From Clostridiales bacterium (GTDB taxonomy: Bacteria; Bacillota; Clostridia; Oscillospirales; Oscillospiraceae), in contig JALFJQ010000028.1 in assembly GCA_022775085.1 (NCBI GenBank), positions 62,001 to 126,000 of the forward strand: 64,000 bases of DNA. The letters run 5' to 3'. The first letter of the stretch is position 1. Each line of letters starts with the position of its first letter. The translations under genes were made by a program, and so were the position numbers. Of the stretch, positions 8,299-17,328 are shown piece by piece. The notes beneath the pieces were generated by a model. That model was not told where the DNA came from. It did not search any database and saw nothing but the letters and a program-made list of their open reading frames with translations.

Positions 8299-9378
8299 AT
8301 GAAAGTTATACATCTGCTGGTATCCGGGCAGGCAGGCGGCATTGAGAGTCTGCTCCGGGATTATGTAAACTACTCCCAGCATGAGAACCTGTTTGCATTC
8401 GCATGGGAAGGCGGCCCGGCGGCGGATCAAATGGAAGCTCACGGCTGTAAGGTATTCCGGATGTGCCAGCCCCGGGAGGGCTCGCTGCGGATATGCCGCC
8501 GGATTCTGGAAATATGCAGGCAGGAACGGGTGGAGGCAGTGGTCGTCCACCACGAGGCCCCCCTGCTCCGTCTCACCGCCCTTCTGGCAAAGCGCCGCCA
8601 CCGGTCGATCCGGGTGTTCTGCTACGCCCATTCCGATGCCCATTTCCTCTGCGGCACCGGGGAAAAAGTCAGTCTGACGGTGAAAAAGGAAATTTTCCGC
8701 TATACTTTCCGAAAGGCTGACAAAGCTGTCGCCATTTCTAACTCGGTTCGGGACAGTCTGGTGGATTATCTGGGTGTGCCGGAGGATCATATCGCGGTCA
8801 TCTATAACGGGGCGGTTTTAGAGCGGTTTCACCCCGCCCAGCGCCGCCCGGAGGGTCCTCTGCGGATCATTTATGTGGGCCGGCTGATTGAGGAAAAGGG
8901 CGTGCAGACCACGCTTCGGGCACTGAGTCAGCTGTCCAGTGCGGCATACCGGTTCATCGTGGTGGGTGACGGCCCCTATCGGGAAGCGCTGGAAGCCCTT
9001 GCCTGGGAACTGGGCATCGCGGACAAGGTGGAATTTCTGGGCACCCGGACAGATGTGCCGGAGTTGCTGGCCGGTGCGGACGTATTTGTCCATGTCCCGG
9101 ACTGTGCCGAGGGCTTCGGCATCGCCGTGGTGGAGGCCATGGCCAGCGGCCTGATCTGCGTCTGCGGCAGCCGGGGCGCCCTGCCGGAACTGGTAAAAAA
9201 CGGTGTCAGCGGCATTCTTCTTCCGGACAACGCCCCGGAAACGCTGGCACAGGCCTTGAAAAGCATCGCTCAGGCCCCACAAAATTACGAAACCATGCGC
9301 CATCAGGCGGTGGAGGACGCCCGTCAGTTCTCCATTGAGGCCTTTGCCTCCCGACTGGACAGGCTGATTGAAAGCTGA
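8299..9378 (+). CDS. glycosyltransferase family 4
   Basis: GT-B fold glycosyltransferase, 359 residues. It begins KVIHLLVSGQAGGIESLL, the Gly-Gly acceptor-domain loop; the C-terminal half has IYVGRLIEEKGVQTTLRAL, a nucleotide-binding GDGPYREALE segment and the E-x7-E motif in EGFGIAVVEAMASG. It starts 16 bases after the LicD-type gene and is followed by rmlC after 25 bases, in the same operon. The sugar is not predictable from sequence. Confidence 0.88.
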   Translation: MKVIHLLVSGQAGGIESLLRDYVNYSQHENLFAFAWEGGPAADQMEAHGCKVFRMCQPREGSLRICRRILEICRQERVEAVVVHHEAPLLRLTALLAKRRHRSIRVFCYAHSDAHFLCGTGEKVSLTVKKEIFRYTFRKADKAVAISNSVRDSLVDYLGVPEDHIAVIYNGAVLERFHPAQRRPEGPLRIIYVGRLIEEKGVQTTLRALSQLSSAAYRFIVVGDGPYREALEALAWELGIADKVEFLGTRTDVPELLAGADVFVHVPDCAEGFGIAVVEAMASGLICVCGSRGALPELVKNGVSGILLPDNAPETLAQALKSIAQAPQNYETMRHQAVEDARQFSIEAFASRLDRLIES

Positions 9379-9403
9379 AGCAAACAACAGATCGGAGAAA
9401 ACT

Positions 9404-10006
9404 ATGGGTCAGATCAAGGTAACAGCGTGCCCCATCCACGGGCTGTACATCATTGAGCCTGCCGTCCACGGCGACAGCCGGGGCTATTTTATGGAGACCT
9501 ACAACCAGAACGATATGCGTGAGGCGGGCCTTGACATGGTGTTCGTACAGGACAACCAGTCCATGAGCGTCAAAGGCGTGCTGCGGGGCCTGCACTACCA
9601 GAAGGAACACCCCCAGGGCAAACTGGTGCGGGTGATCCAGGGCCGGGTCTTTGACGTAGCGGTGGATCTGCGGGCCGGCTCCCCGACCTACGGCCAGTGG
9701 TACGGCGTGGAGCTGACAGCGGAAAATAAGAAGCAGTTTTACATTTCCGAGGGCTTTGCCCACGGCTTCCTGGTACTCAGCCAGACGGCGGAATTCTGCT
9801 ATAAGGTGACGGATTTCTACCATCCCGGCGACGAGGGCGGTCTGGCCTGGAACGACCCGGAGATCGGCATCCAATGGCCCGAGGTCACCGGCAGCTATCC
9901 CGGCAGCGCCGACCCCAGCGGCTACACCATGGCGGACGGCACTCCCCTCACCCTCAGCGGCAAGGATACACTTCTGCGGGGATTAAAGGACACTTTCCGG
10001 TTTTAA
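9404..10006 (+). CDS. rfbC: dTDP-4-dehydrorhamnose 3,5-epimerase
   Basis: RmlC step of dTDP-L-rhamnose synthesis: double epimerisation at C3 and C5 of the 4-keto sugar. The 200-residue protein is a cupin with DSRGYFMETY, QDNQSMS, the catalytic-His segment VLRGLHYQ, the YISEGFAHGFLVL strand, and the C-terminal DPEIGIQWP. The ATG at 9404 is preceded by GGAG; an upstream frame overlaps the previous gene. Last gene before a strong terminator. RmlA, RmlB and RmlD are not in the window, so the pathway must be completed elsewhere or this enzyme serves a related 4-keto sugar. Confidence 0.92.
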   Translation: MGQIKVTACPIHGLYIIEPAVHGDSRGYFMETYNQNDMREAGLDMVFVQDNQSMSVKGVLRGLHYQKEHPQGKLVRVIQGRVFDVAVDLRAGSPTYGQWYGVELTAENKKQFYISEGFAHGFLVLSQTAEFCYKVTDFYHPGDEGGLAWNDPEIGIQWPEVTGSYPGSADPSGYTMADGTPLTLSGKDTLLRGLKDTFRF

Positions 10007-10016
10007 CAAATAAGTT

Positions 10017-10047
10017 GGCTGTTTCGTGAAAGAAACAGCCACTTTTT
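10017..10047. terminator. intrinsic terminator after rfbC
   Basis: GGCTGTTTC at 10017-10025 and GAAACAGCC at 10032-10040 form a 9-base stem followed by a T-run. The convergent acyltransferase gene ends at 10068, so it may act in both directions. Confidence 0.85.
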
Positions 10048-10067
10048 ATATGCAAAATTATCCGTTT

Positions 10068-11063
10068 TTACAGGTTTCGTGGTAATTTGCTCTTACCCTT
10101 TCCTAATGCGTGCTGCGCGGCCACGCAGCACAAAATTGAAACAGCAATGGTAAGTCCCGCAGCAATGGCGCGGTTTTGCGTAATGCTCAGCAGCGCGATG
10201 ACGGAAAGCCACATCCGATGCTGAAAGTAGATCCCTGTACTGAGACTTCTGAGCAATCTCGAAACCCTCTCCGGCAGCGAAAGCGGCATTTGCAGCAGGG
10301 TGATCACAAAGCAGGCAACGAAAACCGGCAGCATAACATACAGCGCGGCATCATCCGCAGAGGGGAACGTTCGGACCACGCAGATCTCAGCAACGTACAG
10401 CAGGAAAAACAGCACCGTCCATCCCTTGACTTTTACTGCCGGAATATCAATCGTTGACAGCTTGATACCGATGGCCAGCATGAAAAAACCGACAAACACA
10501 CCGTTTCTCGCGCTTATGAAGATGCGCAGGTAGGTGTCCACGATCCAGCGGATCGGCGTTGTGAGGAAATAGTAATTATTGCAAAGCAGCGCCCAGCAAT
10601 ACAGCACGCCCCCCACGGCAAGCGCAAGGTTCAGTCGGTTCCGTTTTAAGAACGGGATCAGAAGGCACGCGCCAAGCATACTCGCGGAAACATACCACAG
10701 CGCGCCATAGGGATAAAACAGCAGGTGCTGTATGACAGTAACCGCGATATGACCGGATCCGCTTTGATACATCTTAATCATCTCAAGAACGGTATTGATC
10801 GCGCCGAACACCAGAAAAGGAGGGAGTAGCCGGGCAACATATTGTCTTATACTGGTCTCAACACTGCCGCTTTTTAGCTTCACTCCAAGAAAATATCCCG
10901 AAACGATAAAGAAAAAGGGAACGGCCAACCGCAAAATAAGCTTCTCCGCCAGGGAAGGAAGCAGTCCCGGAAGCCCCCTGTATACGTCGCTGTGCAGAAC
11001 CACAATACAGATTGAGAAAAAGAACTTTGCAATGTCAATCGAGGAAACCGGTCGTTTACTCAT
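10068..11063 (-). CDS. acyltransferase-3 family membrane protein
   Basis: Integral membrane acyltransferase, 331 residues with about ten hydrophobic segments, of the family that acetylates or succinylates sugars of surface polysaccharides. It begins SSIDIAKFFFSICIVVLHSD, where the His is the family's conserved residue, and has RLAVPFFFIVSGYFLG shortly after. GGAG lies upstream of the ATG at 11063. It is transcribed with, and just downstream of, the HTH-dehydrogenase gene, opposite to the surrounding glycosyltransferases. Substrate unknown; O-acylation of the glycan is the likely role. Confidence 0.85.
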   Translation of the reverse strand: MSKRPVSSIDIAKFFFSICIVVLHSDVYRGLPGLLPSLAEKLILRLAVPFFFIVSGYFLGVKLKSGSVETSIRQYVARLLPPFLVFGAINTVLEMIKMYQSGSGHIAVTVIQHLLFYPYGALWYVSASMLGACLLIPFLKRNRLNLALAVGGVLYCWALLCNNYYFLTTPIRWIVDTYLRIFISARNGVFVGFFMLAIGIKLSTIDIPAVKVKGWTVLFFLLYVAEICVVRTFPSADDAALYVMLPVFVACFVITLLQMPLSLPERVSRLLRSLSTGIYFQHRMWLSVIALLSITQNRAIAAGLTIAVSILCCVAAQHALGKGKSKLPRNL

Positions 11064-11100
11064 AGCATTAACTCCATAACGAAATCAGTAAGCCATCCTG

Positions 11101-12570
11101 TCAGTCCCGCTTGAAAATATCCCGGGTGTATACCTTATCCTTTACGTCGTCCAGGCAGCTGTCGTAGCGGTTGGCAATGATGCAGCCGGACTGTTTCTTG
11201 AATTTTTCCAGATTATTCACGACCTTGCTGCCAAAGAAGGTTTCTCCGTCTTTCAGTGTCGGCTCGTAGATGATGACGGTGGCGCCCTTGGCCTTGATGC
11301 GCTTCATGACGCCCTGAATGGCGGACTGGCGGAAGTTGTCGGAACCCTGCTTCATGGTCAGGCGGTACACCCCCACCACCACGTCCTTCTCCTTTTCGGC
11401 GCTCCACGCGTCGTTGGCTTCGTAGGCGCCGGCGATCTCCAGCACCTGATCGGCGATAAAATCCTTCCGGGTGCGGTTACTCTCCACGATGGCAGTCATC
11501 ATATTCTGGGGCACGTCGGCAAAATTTGCAAGCAATTGCTTGGTGTCCTTGGGCAGGCAGTAACCGCCGTAGCCAAAGGAAGGATTATTATAGTGGCTGC
11601 CGATGCGGGGATCCAGGCACACTCCGTCAATGATGTCCCGGGTAACCAAGCCCTTGGTGGCGGCATAGGTGTCCAGCTCGTTGAAGTAGCTGACCCGCAG
11701 AGCCAGATAGGTGTTGGCGAACAGCTTCACCGCTTCCGCTTCCGTAAAGCCCATGAACAATGTGGGGATGTCCTCCTTGACAGCACCCTGCTGCAAAAGC
11801 GCCGCAAACAGCTCCGCCTTTTCCCGGGTAGCTTCGTCACAGGAGACAATAATGCGGGAGGGGTAGAGATTGTCGTACAGGGCCTTACTCTCCCGCAGGA
11901 ATTCCGGGCTGAAAATAATGTTGGAGGTTCCGTATTTTTTGCGGACGGAGGCGGTGTAGCCCACGGGGATGGTGGACTTAATGACCATGACGGCATCGGG
12001 ATTGACCTTGCGTACCAGCTCGATCACCGCTTCCACCGCGGAGGTGTCGAAGTAATTCTTCTTGCTGTCATAGTTGGTGGGGGCAGCAATGACCACGAAA
12101 TCCGCATCTCGATAGGCGCTCTCGCCGTCCAGCGTGGCAGTCAGGTCCAGCTCCTTTTCCGCCAGATATTTTTCAATATACTCGTCCTGAATGGGGGACT
12201 TTCGTCTGTTGATGAGATCGACCTTTTCAGGGACGATGTCCACAGCGGTGACATGGTTGTGCTGGGCAAGCAATGTGGCGATGGACAGTCCCACATAGCC
12301 GGTGCCCGCCACGGCAATTTTGCAGGCTTTGACACCGGCCTTGGGGATCGCTTTTGTTTCGTCCACATACAGGTCGGTGACCTCAAAATCCAGCACCCCG
12401 GCAATGGCTTCCAGCTGATCCGTAGAGGGTTTGAAGGTCTCGTTTTCCAGCCGTCCGATCATGGAGCGGTTGATTCCGGTCAGATCCGCCAGCTGTGCCT
12501 GGGTCAGGTTTCTGGCTTTACGCTTTGCCCTGACGGTTTCCGCCAAACGGGCGGCAGAAAGTTTTTTCAT
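11101..12570 (-). CDS. UDP-glucose/UDP-sugar dehydrogenase with N-terminal XRE HTH domain
   Basis: Residues 1-73 form an XRE-type helix-turn-helix ([19 protein letters not shown], then [18 protein letters not shown]). Residues 84-489 form a nucleotide-sugar dehydrogenase that oxidises a UDP-hexose C6 twice with NAD+. It has the Rossmann motif GTGYVG (89-94), SPEFLRE (221-227), [18 protein letters not shown], and the catalytic cysteine in [10 protein letters not shown] (Cys338). The single frame has no internal ribosome site that would separate the parts. UDP-glucuronate is the likely product and could feed the 4-epimerase at 29400. The fusion suggests an enzyme that also binds DNA, perhaps its own promoter. 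Confidence 0.9.
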   Translation of the reverse strand: MKKLSAARLAETVRAKRKARNLTQAQLADLTGINRSMIGRLENETFKPSTDQLEAIAGVLDFEVTDLYVDETKAIPKAGVKACKIAVAGTGYVGLSIATLLAQHNHVTAVDIVPEKVDLINRRKSPIQDEYIEKYLAEKELDLTATLDGESAYRDADFVVIAAPTNYDSKKNYFDTSAVEAVIELVRKVNPDAVMVIKSTIPVGYTASVRKKYGTSNIIFSPEFLRESKALYDNLYPSRIIVSCDEATREKAELFAALLQQGAVKEDIPTLFMGFTEAEAVKLFANTYLALRVSYFNELDTYAATKGLVTRDIIDGVCLDPRIGSHYNNPSFGYGGYCLPKDTKQLLANFADVPQNMMTAIVESNRTRKDFIADQVLEIAGAYEANDAWSAEKEKDVVVGVYRLTMKQGSDNFRQSAIQGVMKRIKAKGATVIIYEPTLKDGETFFGSKVVNNLEKFKKQSGCIIANRYDSCLDDVKDKVYTRDIFKRD

Positions 12571-12630
12571 TGTGTATTCCCTCGCTTATTGCTGTTTCAG
12601 TTGCAGGCACATAAGTCCTGATTTCTTTTT

Positions 12631-12659
12631 ATACTAGCATATGACGCAATTGAAATCAA
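12631..12659 (-). promoter_or_regulatory. possible promoter of the HTH-dehydrogenase gene
   Basis: On the minus strand, TTGATT (12654-12659) and TAGTAT (12631-12636) are separated by 17 bases, 61 bases before the start codon. The match is only fair. The region also holds the small palindromes CAATTG and CATATG, which could be sites for the fused HTH domain, but nothing shows that directly. Confidence 0.35.
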
Positions 12660-12694
12660 GATAAATTATACAATTCTGTTTTAAGCATCATTTA

Positions 12695-12729
12695 CAAAAA
12701 AATGACGGGAGGTTTCCGCCTCCCGTCAT
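12695..12729 (-). terminator. intrinsic terminator of recQ
   Basis: ATGACGGGAGG at 12702-12712 and CCTCCCGTCAT at 12719-12729 form a perfect 11-base stem; on the minus strand a run of Ts follows. The recQ stop codon lies inside the stem. Confidence 0.9.
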
Positions 12730-14585
12730 TTCCTATGCCGTTCCAATTCCTTCAAAAACAAGTCCCCGTAGCGCTGGCCCTTGACCGCGCCCACACCGGA
12801 CACGGTGCGAAATTCCGCCATATTTTTCGGCTGCTTTTTCGCCATATCCTCCAGCGTGGCGTTGGAGAAGATCACAAAAGCGGGCACCTTTTCCTTCTCC
12901 GCCAGCTTCAGGCGCAGGGCTTTCAAAGCGGCCAGCAGCCCGGAGTCTGCGGTGACGGTGCCGGACTGGGGGAATCGCCGGGCAAGGGCGGATTGCTCCA
13001 TGGTGACAATCACCCGTTCTCCCCGGAACAGCACATTTCCCGCCGCCGCAGTCGTCTCCAATATCTCACTGCTGCCGCAGTTCAGGTATCCCCGCTGCAC
13101 CAGCTGGTCGATGATCTCCCGCAGCTCCTCCCGGCTGTAGGCATTCATCAGGCCGTAAGTGCTCAATTTGTCCAACCCGTTTTCCCGCAGGCGCTTGTCC
13201 TTGCTGCCCCGAAGCACAAGCACGGTCATGGTGATGGTGCTGCTATGCCCCAGCGCCGTGTTGATCCGTTTGATGCAGGAGAGCACCATCTGCGCTTCTT
13301 TCGTAATATCCTTCGTTCCCAGTACGTCGGGTTCCTCCGGTTCAGGCGGGGGCGTTTCCTTTTTCGGCGGCGCGCAGTTTCCGCAGTTTCCGCATTTCGG
13401 GGTGTTGTACTGGCCAAAATAGCCGAGGATGTACTGCCGCAGGCAGCCGGGGGTCTGGCAGTAGTCCACCATGTCCCACAGCCGCTTCATGTCCCGCTGC
13501 TTCAGAGCCTCCCGTTCCTCATCGGGAAGCTCACTTTCCTCATAGGATTTTTCGATGAGGAATTTTGCAGTGATGATGTCCCGTTTACCGAACAGCAGAA
13601 TACATTCTGCCGGCTCTCCGTCCCGGCCTGCCCGCCCGGCCTCCTGATAGTAGCTCTCCATGCTCTGGGGCATATTGTAGTGAATGACATAGGACACATT
13701 GGATTTGTCGATGCCCATGCCGAAGGCATTGGTAGCCACCATGACGGTTTTCCGGTCGTAGAGGAAATCCTCCTGATTCTGCCGGCGCACTTCGTCCGGC
13801 AGGCCCGCGTGATACCGGGCGGCGGCAAAGCCCCGATCCAGCAAGAAAGAACAGACCTGATCCACCTCTTTCCGGGTGGAGCAGTAGACGATGCCGCTTT
13901 TGTCCTTGCGCAGTGCAAGAAGCGTCAGCAGCGTGCCCCGCTTGCTCTCGGGTGTCCGCACCTCAAAGCGCAGATTGGGCCGATCAAAGCCCGTGACCTT
14001 CACCAGTGGATTTTGCAGGCCCAGACATTTCTGAATGTCCCGGCGGACAGCGGGGGTGGCGGTGGCGGTATAGGCGCAGACGACAGGCCGCTGGGGCAGG
14101 CTCTGCAAGAATTCAGGGATTTTCAAGTAGCTGGGCCGAAAATCCTGCCCCCACTGGGAAATGCAGTGGGCCTCGTCCACGGCAACCAGAGAAATGGGCA
14201 CTTCCCGTGCCATGGCAAGGAAGCCCTCCCCCAACAGCCGCTCCGGGGCGGCGTAGAGAATTTTGTAGCGGCCCTGCCGCAGATTCCGGAAAACCAGGCT
14301 CTGCTGCTCCAAAGACAGGGTGCTGTTGAGGTAGGCGGCGGGGATGCCGGCGGTTTTCAGGGCCAGCACCTGATCCTGCATGAGGGAGATCAGGGGAGAA
14401 ATGACCAGTGTCAGCCCGGGCAGCATCAGGGCAGGAATTTGATAGCACAGGCTTTTTCCGCCGCCGGTGGGCATAATTCCCAAAACGTCCTGCCCGGCGA
14501 GGACAGCGTCGATCAGTTCCTCCTGCGCGCCCCGAAACTCCGTGTAGCCAAAATACCTGCTCAGAATCTTCCGCTTTTCGTCCAC
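12726..14585 (-). CDS. recQ: ATP-dependent DNA helicase RecQ
   Basis: 3'-5' superfamily-2 helicase for recombination and replication repair, about 619 residues. Motifs in order: FRGAQEELIDAVLAG (Q-motif region), MPTGGGKS (Walker A), the aromatic-rich loop around DEAHCISQWGQDFRP (Walker B), YTATATP, VMVATNAFGMGID and HYNMPQSMESYYQEAGRAGRDG. A zinc-binding segment follows (GCLRQYILGYFG, then KCGNCGNC), a winged helix, and an HRDC domain near the end. I chose GTG at 14585 because AAAGGGGG lies upstream and the protein then starts at the usual place; an upstream ATG at 14657 would overlap the divergent promoter region. A housekeeping gene embedded in the polysaccharide locus. Confidence 0.93.
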   Translation of the reverse strand: MDEKRKILSRYFGYTEFRGAQEELIDAVLAGQDVLGIMPTGGGKSLCYQIPALMLPGLTLVISPLISLMQDQVLALKTAGIPAAYLNSTLSLEQQSLVFRNLRQGRYKILYAAPERLLGEGFLAMAREVPISLVAVDEAHCISQWGQDFRPSYLKIPEFLQSLPQRPVVCAYTATATPAVRRDIQKCLGLQNPLVKVTGFDRPNLRFEVRTPESKRGTLLTLLALRKDKSGIVYCSTRKEVDQVCSFLLDRGFAAARYHAGLPDEVRRQNQEDFLYDRKTVMVATNAFGMGIDKSNVSYVIHYNMPQSMESYYQEAGRAGRDGEPAECILLFGKRDIITAKFLIEKSYEESELPDEEREALKQRDMKRLWDMVDYCQTPGCLRQYILGYFGQYNTPKCGNCGNCAPPKKETPPPEPEEPDVLGTKDITKEAQMVLSCIKRINTALGHSSTITMTVLVLRGSKDKRLRENGLDKLSTYGLMNAYSREELREIIDQLVQRGYLNCGSSEILETTAAAGNVLFRGERVIVTMEQSALARRFPQSGTVTADSGLLAALKALRLKLAEKEKVPAFVIFSNATLEDMAKKQPKNMAEFRTVSGVGAVKGQRYGDLFLKELERHRK

Positions 14586-14697
14586 CCTATCCGCCCCCTT
14601 TCGCGTGAAATTATATTTTATCACAGATCCCGCCCTGCCGCAAGGGGCGGACGGCACCGAAACGGAAAAGAAAAATCCCCGGCAGTGCCGGGAATGA

Positions 14698-14726
14698 TTG
14701 ACGAAAAGCCGTTTCGGCGGTATAAT
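14698..14726 (+). promoter_or_regulatory. promoter of the GT2/flippase/LysR transcription unit
   Basis: TTGACG at 14698-14703, 17-base spacer, TATAAT at 14721-14726, divergent from recQ and 77 bases before the GT2 start. Confidence 0.85.
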
Positions 14727-14803
14727 GTGTGCTAAACACAGTTTTAGAGATTTCTATTCCCAAAAGCCAATATCGTTCCCAAACGAAAAAGGAGAAACAG
14801 CAA

Positions 14804-15688
14804 ATGGAACTTGTCAGCGCGGTGATCAGCACCTATCGGCGCCCGGTGGAGATTCTCCGTCGGGCAGTGGAAAGTGTCTTGCGGCAGACCTGGCCCGCCA
14901 TGGAATTGATCGTGGTCAACGACTGTCCGGACGACCGGGAATTGTCTGAAAGCATCCGGCAGATGCTGAACATGCTGGACCCGAAGATCCTGTATCTGGT
15001 TCATGAGAAGAATCAGGGTGCCTGCGCCGCGAGAAACACCGGTCTGGCCGCGGCGAAAGGCAGCTATATCGCCTTTCTGGACGATGACGACGAATGGCTT
15101 CCGGAGAAAATCGAAAAGCAGATGGCCTGCATGACCGGGGACGTGGCGCTGGTGAGATGCGACTCCTGGCAGATTTCGGAGAATGGCGTTCGTTACCAGC
15201 ACCTGACTGTTCCAAGCAAAGATCCTCTCAGTGCCATTCTGCGCTCCAACTTTATCGGTTCCACCTCCTTCCCGCTGCTGCGGACCGAATGCGTGCGGGC
15301 TGTCGGCGGCTTTGATCCCAATGTTAAGGTCTGTCAGGATTACGACCTGTGGATCCGCATGGTCTCCCATTACGGGCTTGCCTATGTACCCGAGCCGCTG
15401 GTAAACTATTATGTCAGCCAGGATTCCACCTTCCGCCGGGACGGCCGAAAGTACATTGAAGGGAAGCTGTTCCTGACGGAAAAATACCGGGATCTGTATG
15501 AGGGCCGCCCCGACGACTATCTGTTTGCCCTGAACAGCGGCGCGTTGACAGGCCTTCTCATGCGGCGGGACCTTTCCATCTACCGTGCGCTGAAGAAAGC
15601 CGCTTTCAGATACAAATTCTGGAATCGGTACAACTTCTTCCTGCTTCCTATGAAGGTGTTCGGAAAAATATGTCAGAAAATCAGATAA
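14804..15688 (+). CDS. glycosyltransferase family 2
   Basis: Inverting GT-A fold glycosyltransferase, 294 residues. It starts ELVSAVISTYRRPVEILRRA, with the nucleotide-binding VVNDCPDD stretch, the NQGACAARNTGL segment, and the metal-binding FLDDDDEWLP (DxD). The acceptor half has GGFDPNVKVCQDYDLWIRM, the usual catalytic acid region. The ATG at 14804 has AAGGAG at 14789-14794; an in-frame upstream ATG at 14729 lies just after the -10 box and was rejected. First gene of a unit that continues with a flippase and a LysR regulator. Confidence 0.9.
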   Translation: MELVSAVISTYRRPVEILRRAVESVLRQTWPAMELIVVNDCPDDRELSESIRQMLNMLDPKILYLVHEKNQGACAARNTGLAAAKGSYIAFLDDDDEWLPEKIEKQMACMTGDVALVRCDSWQISENGVRYQHLTVPSKDPLSAILRSNFIGSTSFPLLRTECVRAVGGFDPNVKVCQDYDLWIRMVSHYGLAYVPEPLVNYYVSQDSTFRRDGRKYIEGKLFLTEKYRDLYEGRPDDYLFALNSGALTGLLMRRDLSIYRALKKAAFRYKFWNRYNFFLLPMKVFGKICQKIR

Positions 15689-15769
15689 ATAGCTGATTGA
15701 TCAGAATCGCCTGGGAATGCCGATAAATACTGCATTGGGAGCATTATGCCATTTTTAGAGGAGCCATGA

Positions 15770-17305
15770 ATGTCAAAAAACAGAACCGATAACACCATAA
15801 AGAATATCGCCGCCGCGCTGTTCGTGCAGCTTGCCATCACGGTGCTTTCCTTTGTGACCCGGACCGCGCTGATCCGGGTGCTGGGCATTCAGGCGGCGGG
15901 CCTGAACGGCCTGTTCGTGGAGGTCATCGCGATTCTCTCGCTGACAGAGATGGGCGTAGGCTCGGCAATCATCTATAACCTCTATAAGCCCCTGTCGGAA
16001 AACGACGAAAAAAAGGTCTGCCAGCTGATGACGCTGTTCCGGACGGCATACAACTACGTGACGCTGGCGGTGCTGGTGCTGGGGCTGCTGCTGACACCCT
16101 TCATCCAGTATCTGGTGAAGGAAGTGGACTACCCTGTCCCCTATATCCAGCGGGTCTTTGTGCTGTTCGTGCTCCGGGTGGCGGCCTCCTATCTGCTTGG
16201 GGATCGTTCCTCCCTGCTGATCGCGGATCAGAAGAAATATGTGACATCCCTGATCACCCTGGGCGTGCGGGTGGTGACTGCCGCCGCCACTGTGGCGGTG
16301 CTGTACCTGACCCGAAACTTTATGGTCTACCTCTGGGTGCAGATCCTGTGCAGTCTTGGAAACAACCTGGCCGCCGCAGTCTATGTCCGGAAGGAATACC
16401 CCTATCTGCGCAAGGACAGGAGTCTGCCGAAATCAGAGAGAGCCGGTGTATTTAAGAATATCAAGTACCTCTTCGTGGATTCTCTGGCCTGGAAGATCGT
16501 GGAGTCCACGGACAACATCCTGATCTCCGTACTGGTGAGCACCCTGCAGGTTGGCTACTACTCCAACTACAATGTGCTCTTCGGGATCATCCGCCAGCTG
16601 CGCACGCAGGTCATGGGCGGGATCGCCGGCAGTCTGGGTAATCTGCTGGCCACGGAGGAGCCTAAGCACTGCGAAAAGGTACTGAACCGGATGAATTATA
16701 TTTTTTACGTGCTGGGTTTCCTCCTATGTCTGGGGATGTTCGCCTGTGTCGATCCGGTGGTCCAGCTCTGGCTGGGAGAGGACTTTTTGCTGCCCCGCGT
16801 CGTATCCCTGGTCTGCTGTCTGAACCTGTTCCTTGATATTTGCAGGATGGCGGTATGGAAAGCCCTGGCGGCCTCCGGCCTGTTCCGGGAAAATAAGAAT
16901 ATCTCCATCATAGGCGGCGCGACCAATCTGGTGGTGTCCGTGATTCTGGGCATGAAGCTTGGCATGGTGGGCATTTTCCTCGGCACCACCGTTACCACGC
17001 TGGTGCAGCTGACGCTGAAGGTCAAGCTGCTCTACCGGGAATTCTTCCATCTGCCCGTAAGGAAATTCGTCACCCGGTTCTGTTATTACCTGCTGAGCTT
17101 TCTGGCCGGGGAGGCTGGAATTCTCTGGTTTATGTCCGCAGTGCGGCTGGACAACCTGTTTCTCCAGGTTCTGGCAAACGGTACGGCGGCGGTGGCCCTG
17201 TCCATCCCCTTCTGCGTGTTGGTGTTTTTGAATACGGAGGAATTCCGTTACGCGCTGGGCCTTGTCCGGGCGCGGCTGCCCTTCGGCAAAGGACGGAAGC
17301 AGTAA
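15770..17305 (+). CDS. Wzx-type polysaccharide flippase (copy 1)
   Basis: Membrane protein of 511 residues with about 12-14 hydrophobic segments, of the MOP superfamily that flips lipid-linked oligosaccharides outward. It opens with a short polar head, then FVTRTALIRVLGIQAAGLNGLF, a signature of clostridial Wzx proteins, and LTEMGVGSAIIYNLYKPL. The second flippase at 21467 shares this opening (FLTRSIFIRVLGAEYLGLNGLF), so the two are paralogues. It lies 81 bases after the GT2 gene. Having two flippases suggests two lipid-linked substrates or a duplication in progress. Confidence 0.9.
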   Translation: MSKNRTDNTIKNIAAALFVQLAITVLSFVTRTALIRVLGIQAAGLNGLFVEVIAILSLTEMGVGSAIIYNLYKPLSENDEKKVCQLMTLFRTAYNYVTLAVLVLGLLLTPFIQYLVKEVDYPVPYIQRVFVLFVLRVAASYLLGDRSSLLIADQKKYVTSLITLGVRVVTAAATVAVLYLTRNFMVYLWVQILCSLGNNLAAAVYVRKEYPYLRKDRSLPKSERAGVFKNIKYLFVDSLAWKIVESTDNILISVLVSTLQVGYYSNYNVLFGIIRQLRTQVMGGIAGSLGNLLATEEPKHCEKVLNRMNYIFYVLGFLLCLGMFACVDPVVQLWLGEDFLLPRVVSLVCCLNLFLDICRMAVWKALAASGLFRENKNISIIGGATNLVVSVILGMKLGMVGIFLGTTVTTLVQLTLKVKLLYREFFHLPVRKFVTRFCYYLLSFLAGEAGILWFMSAVRLDNLFLQVLANGTAAVALSIPFCVLVFLNTEEFRYALGLVRARLPFGKGRKQ

Positions 17306-17328
17306 AACACCACGAAGGAGGAAACGGC

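Noticed and set aside
12702-14735. Open frame of 677 codons opposite recQ
   Set aside because: It is the shadow of recQ on the other strand; the translation has no family features, while recQ has all helicase motifs.
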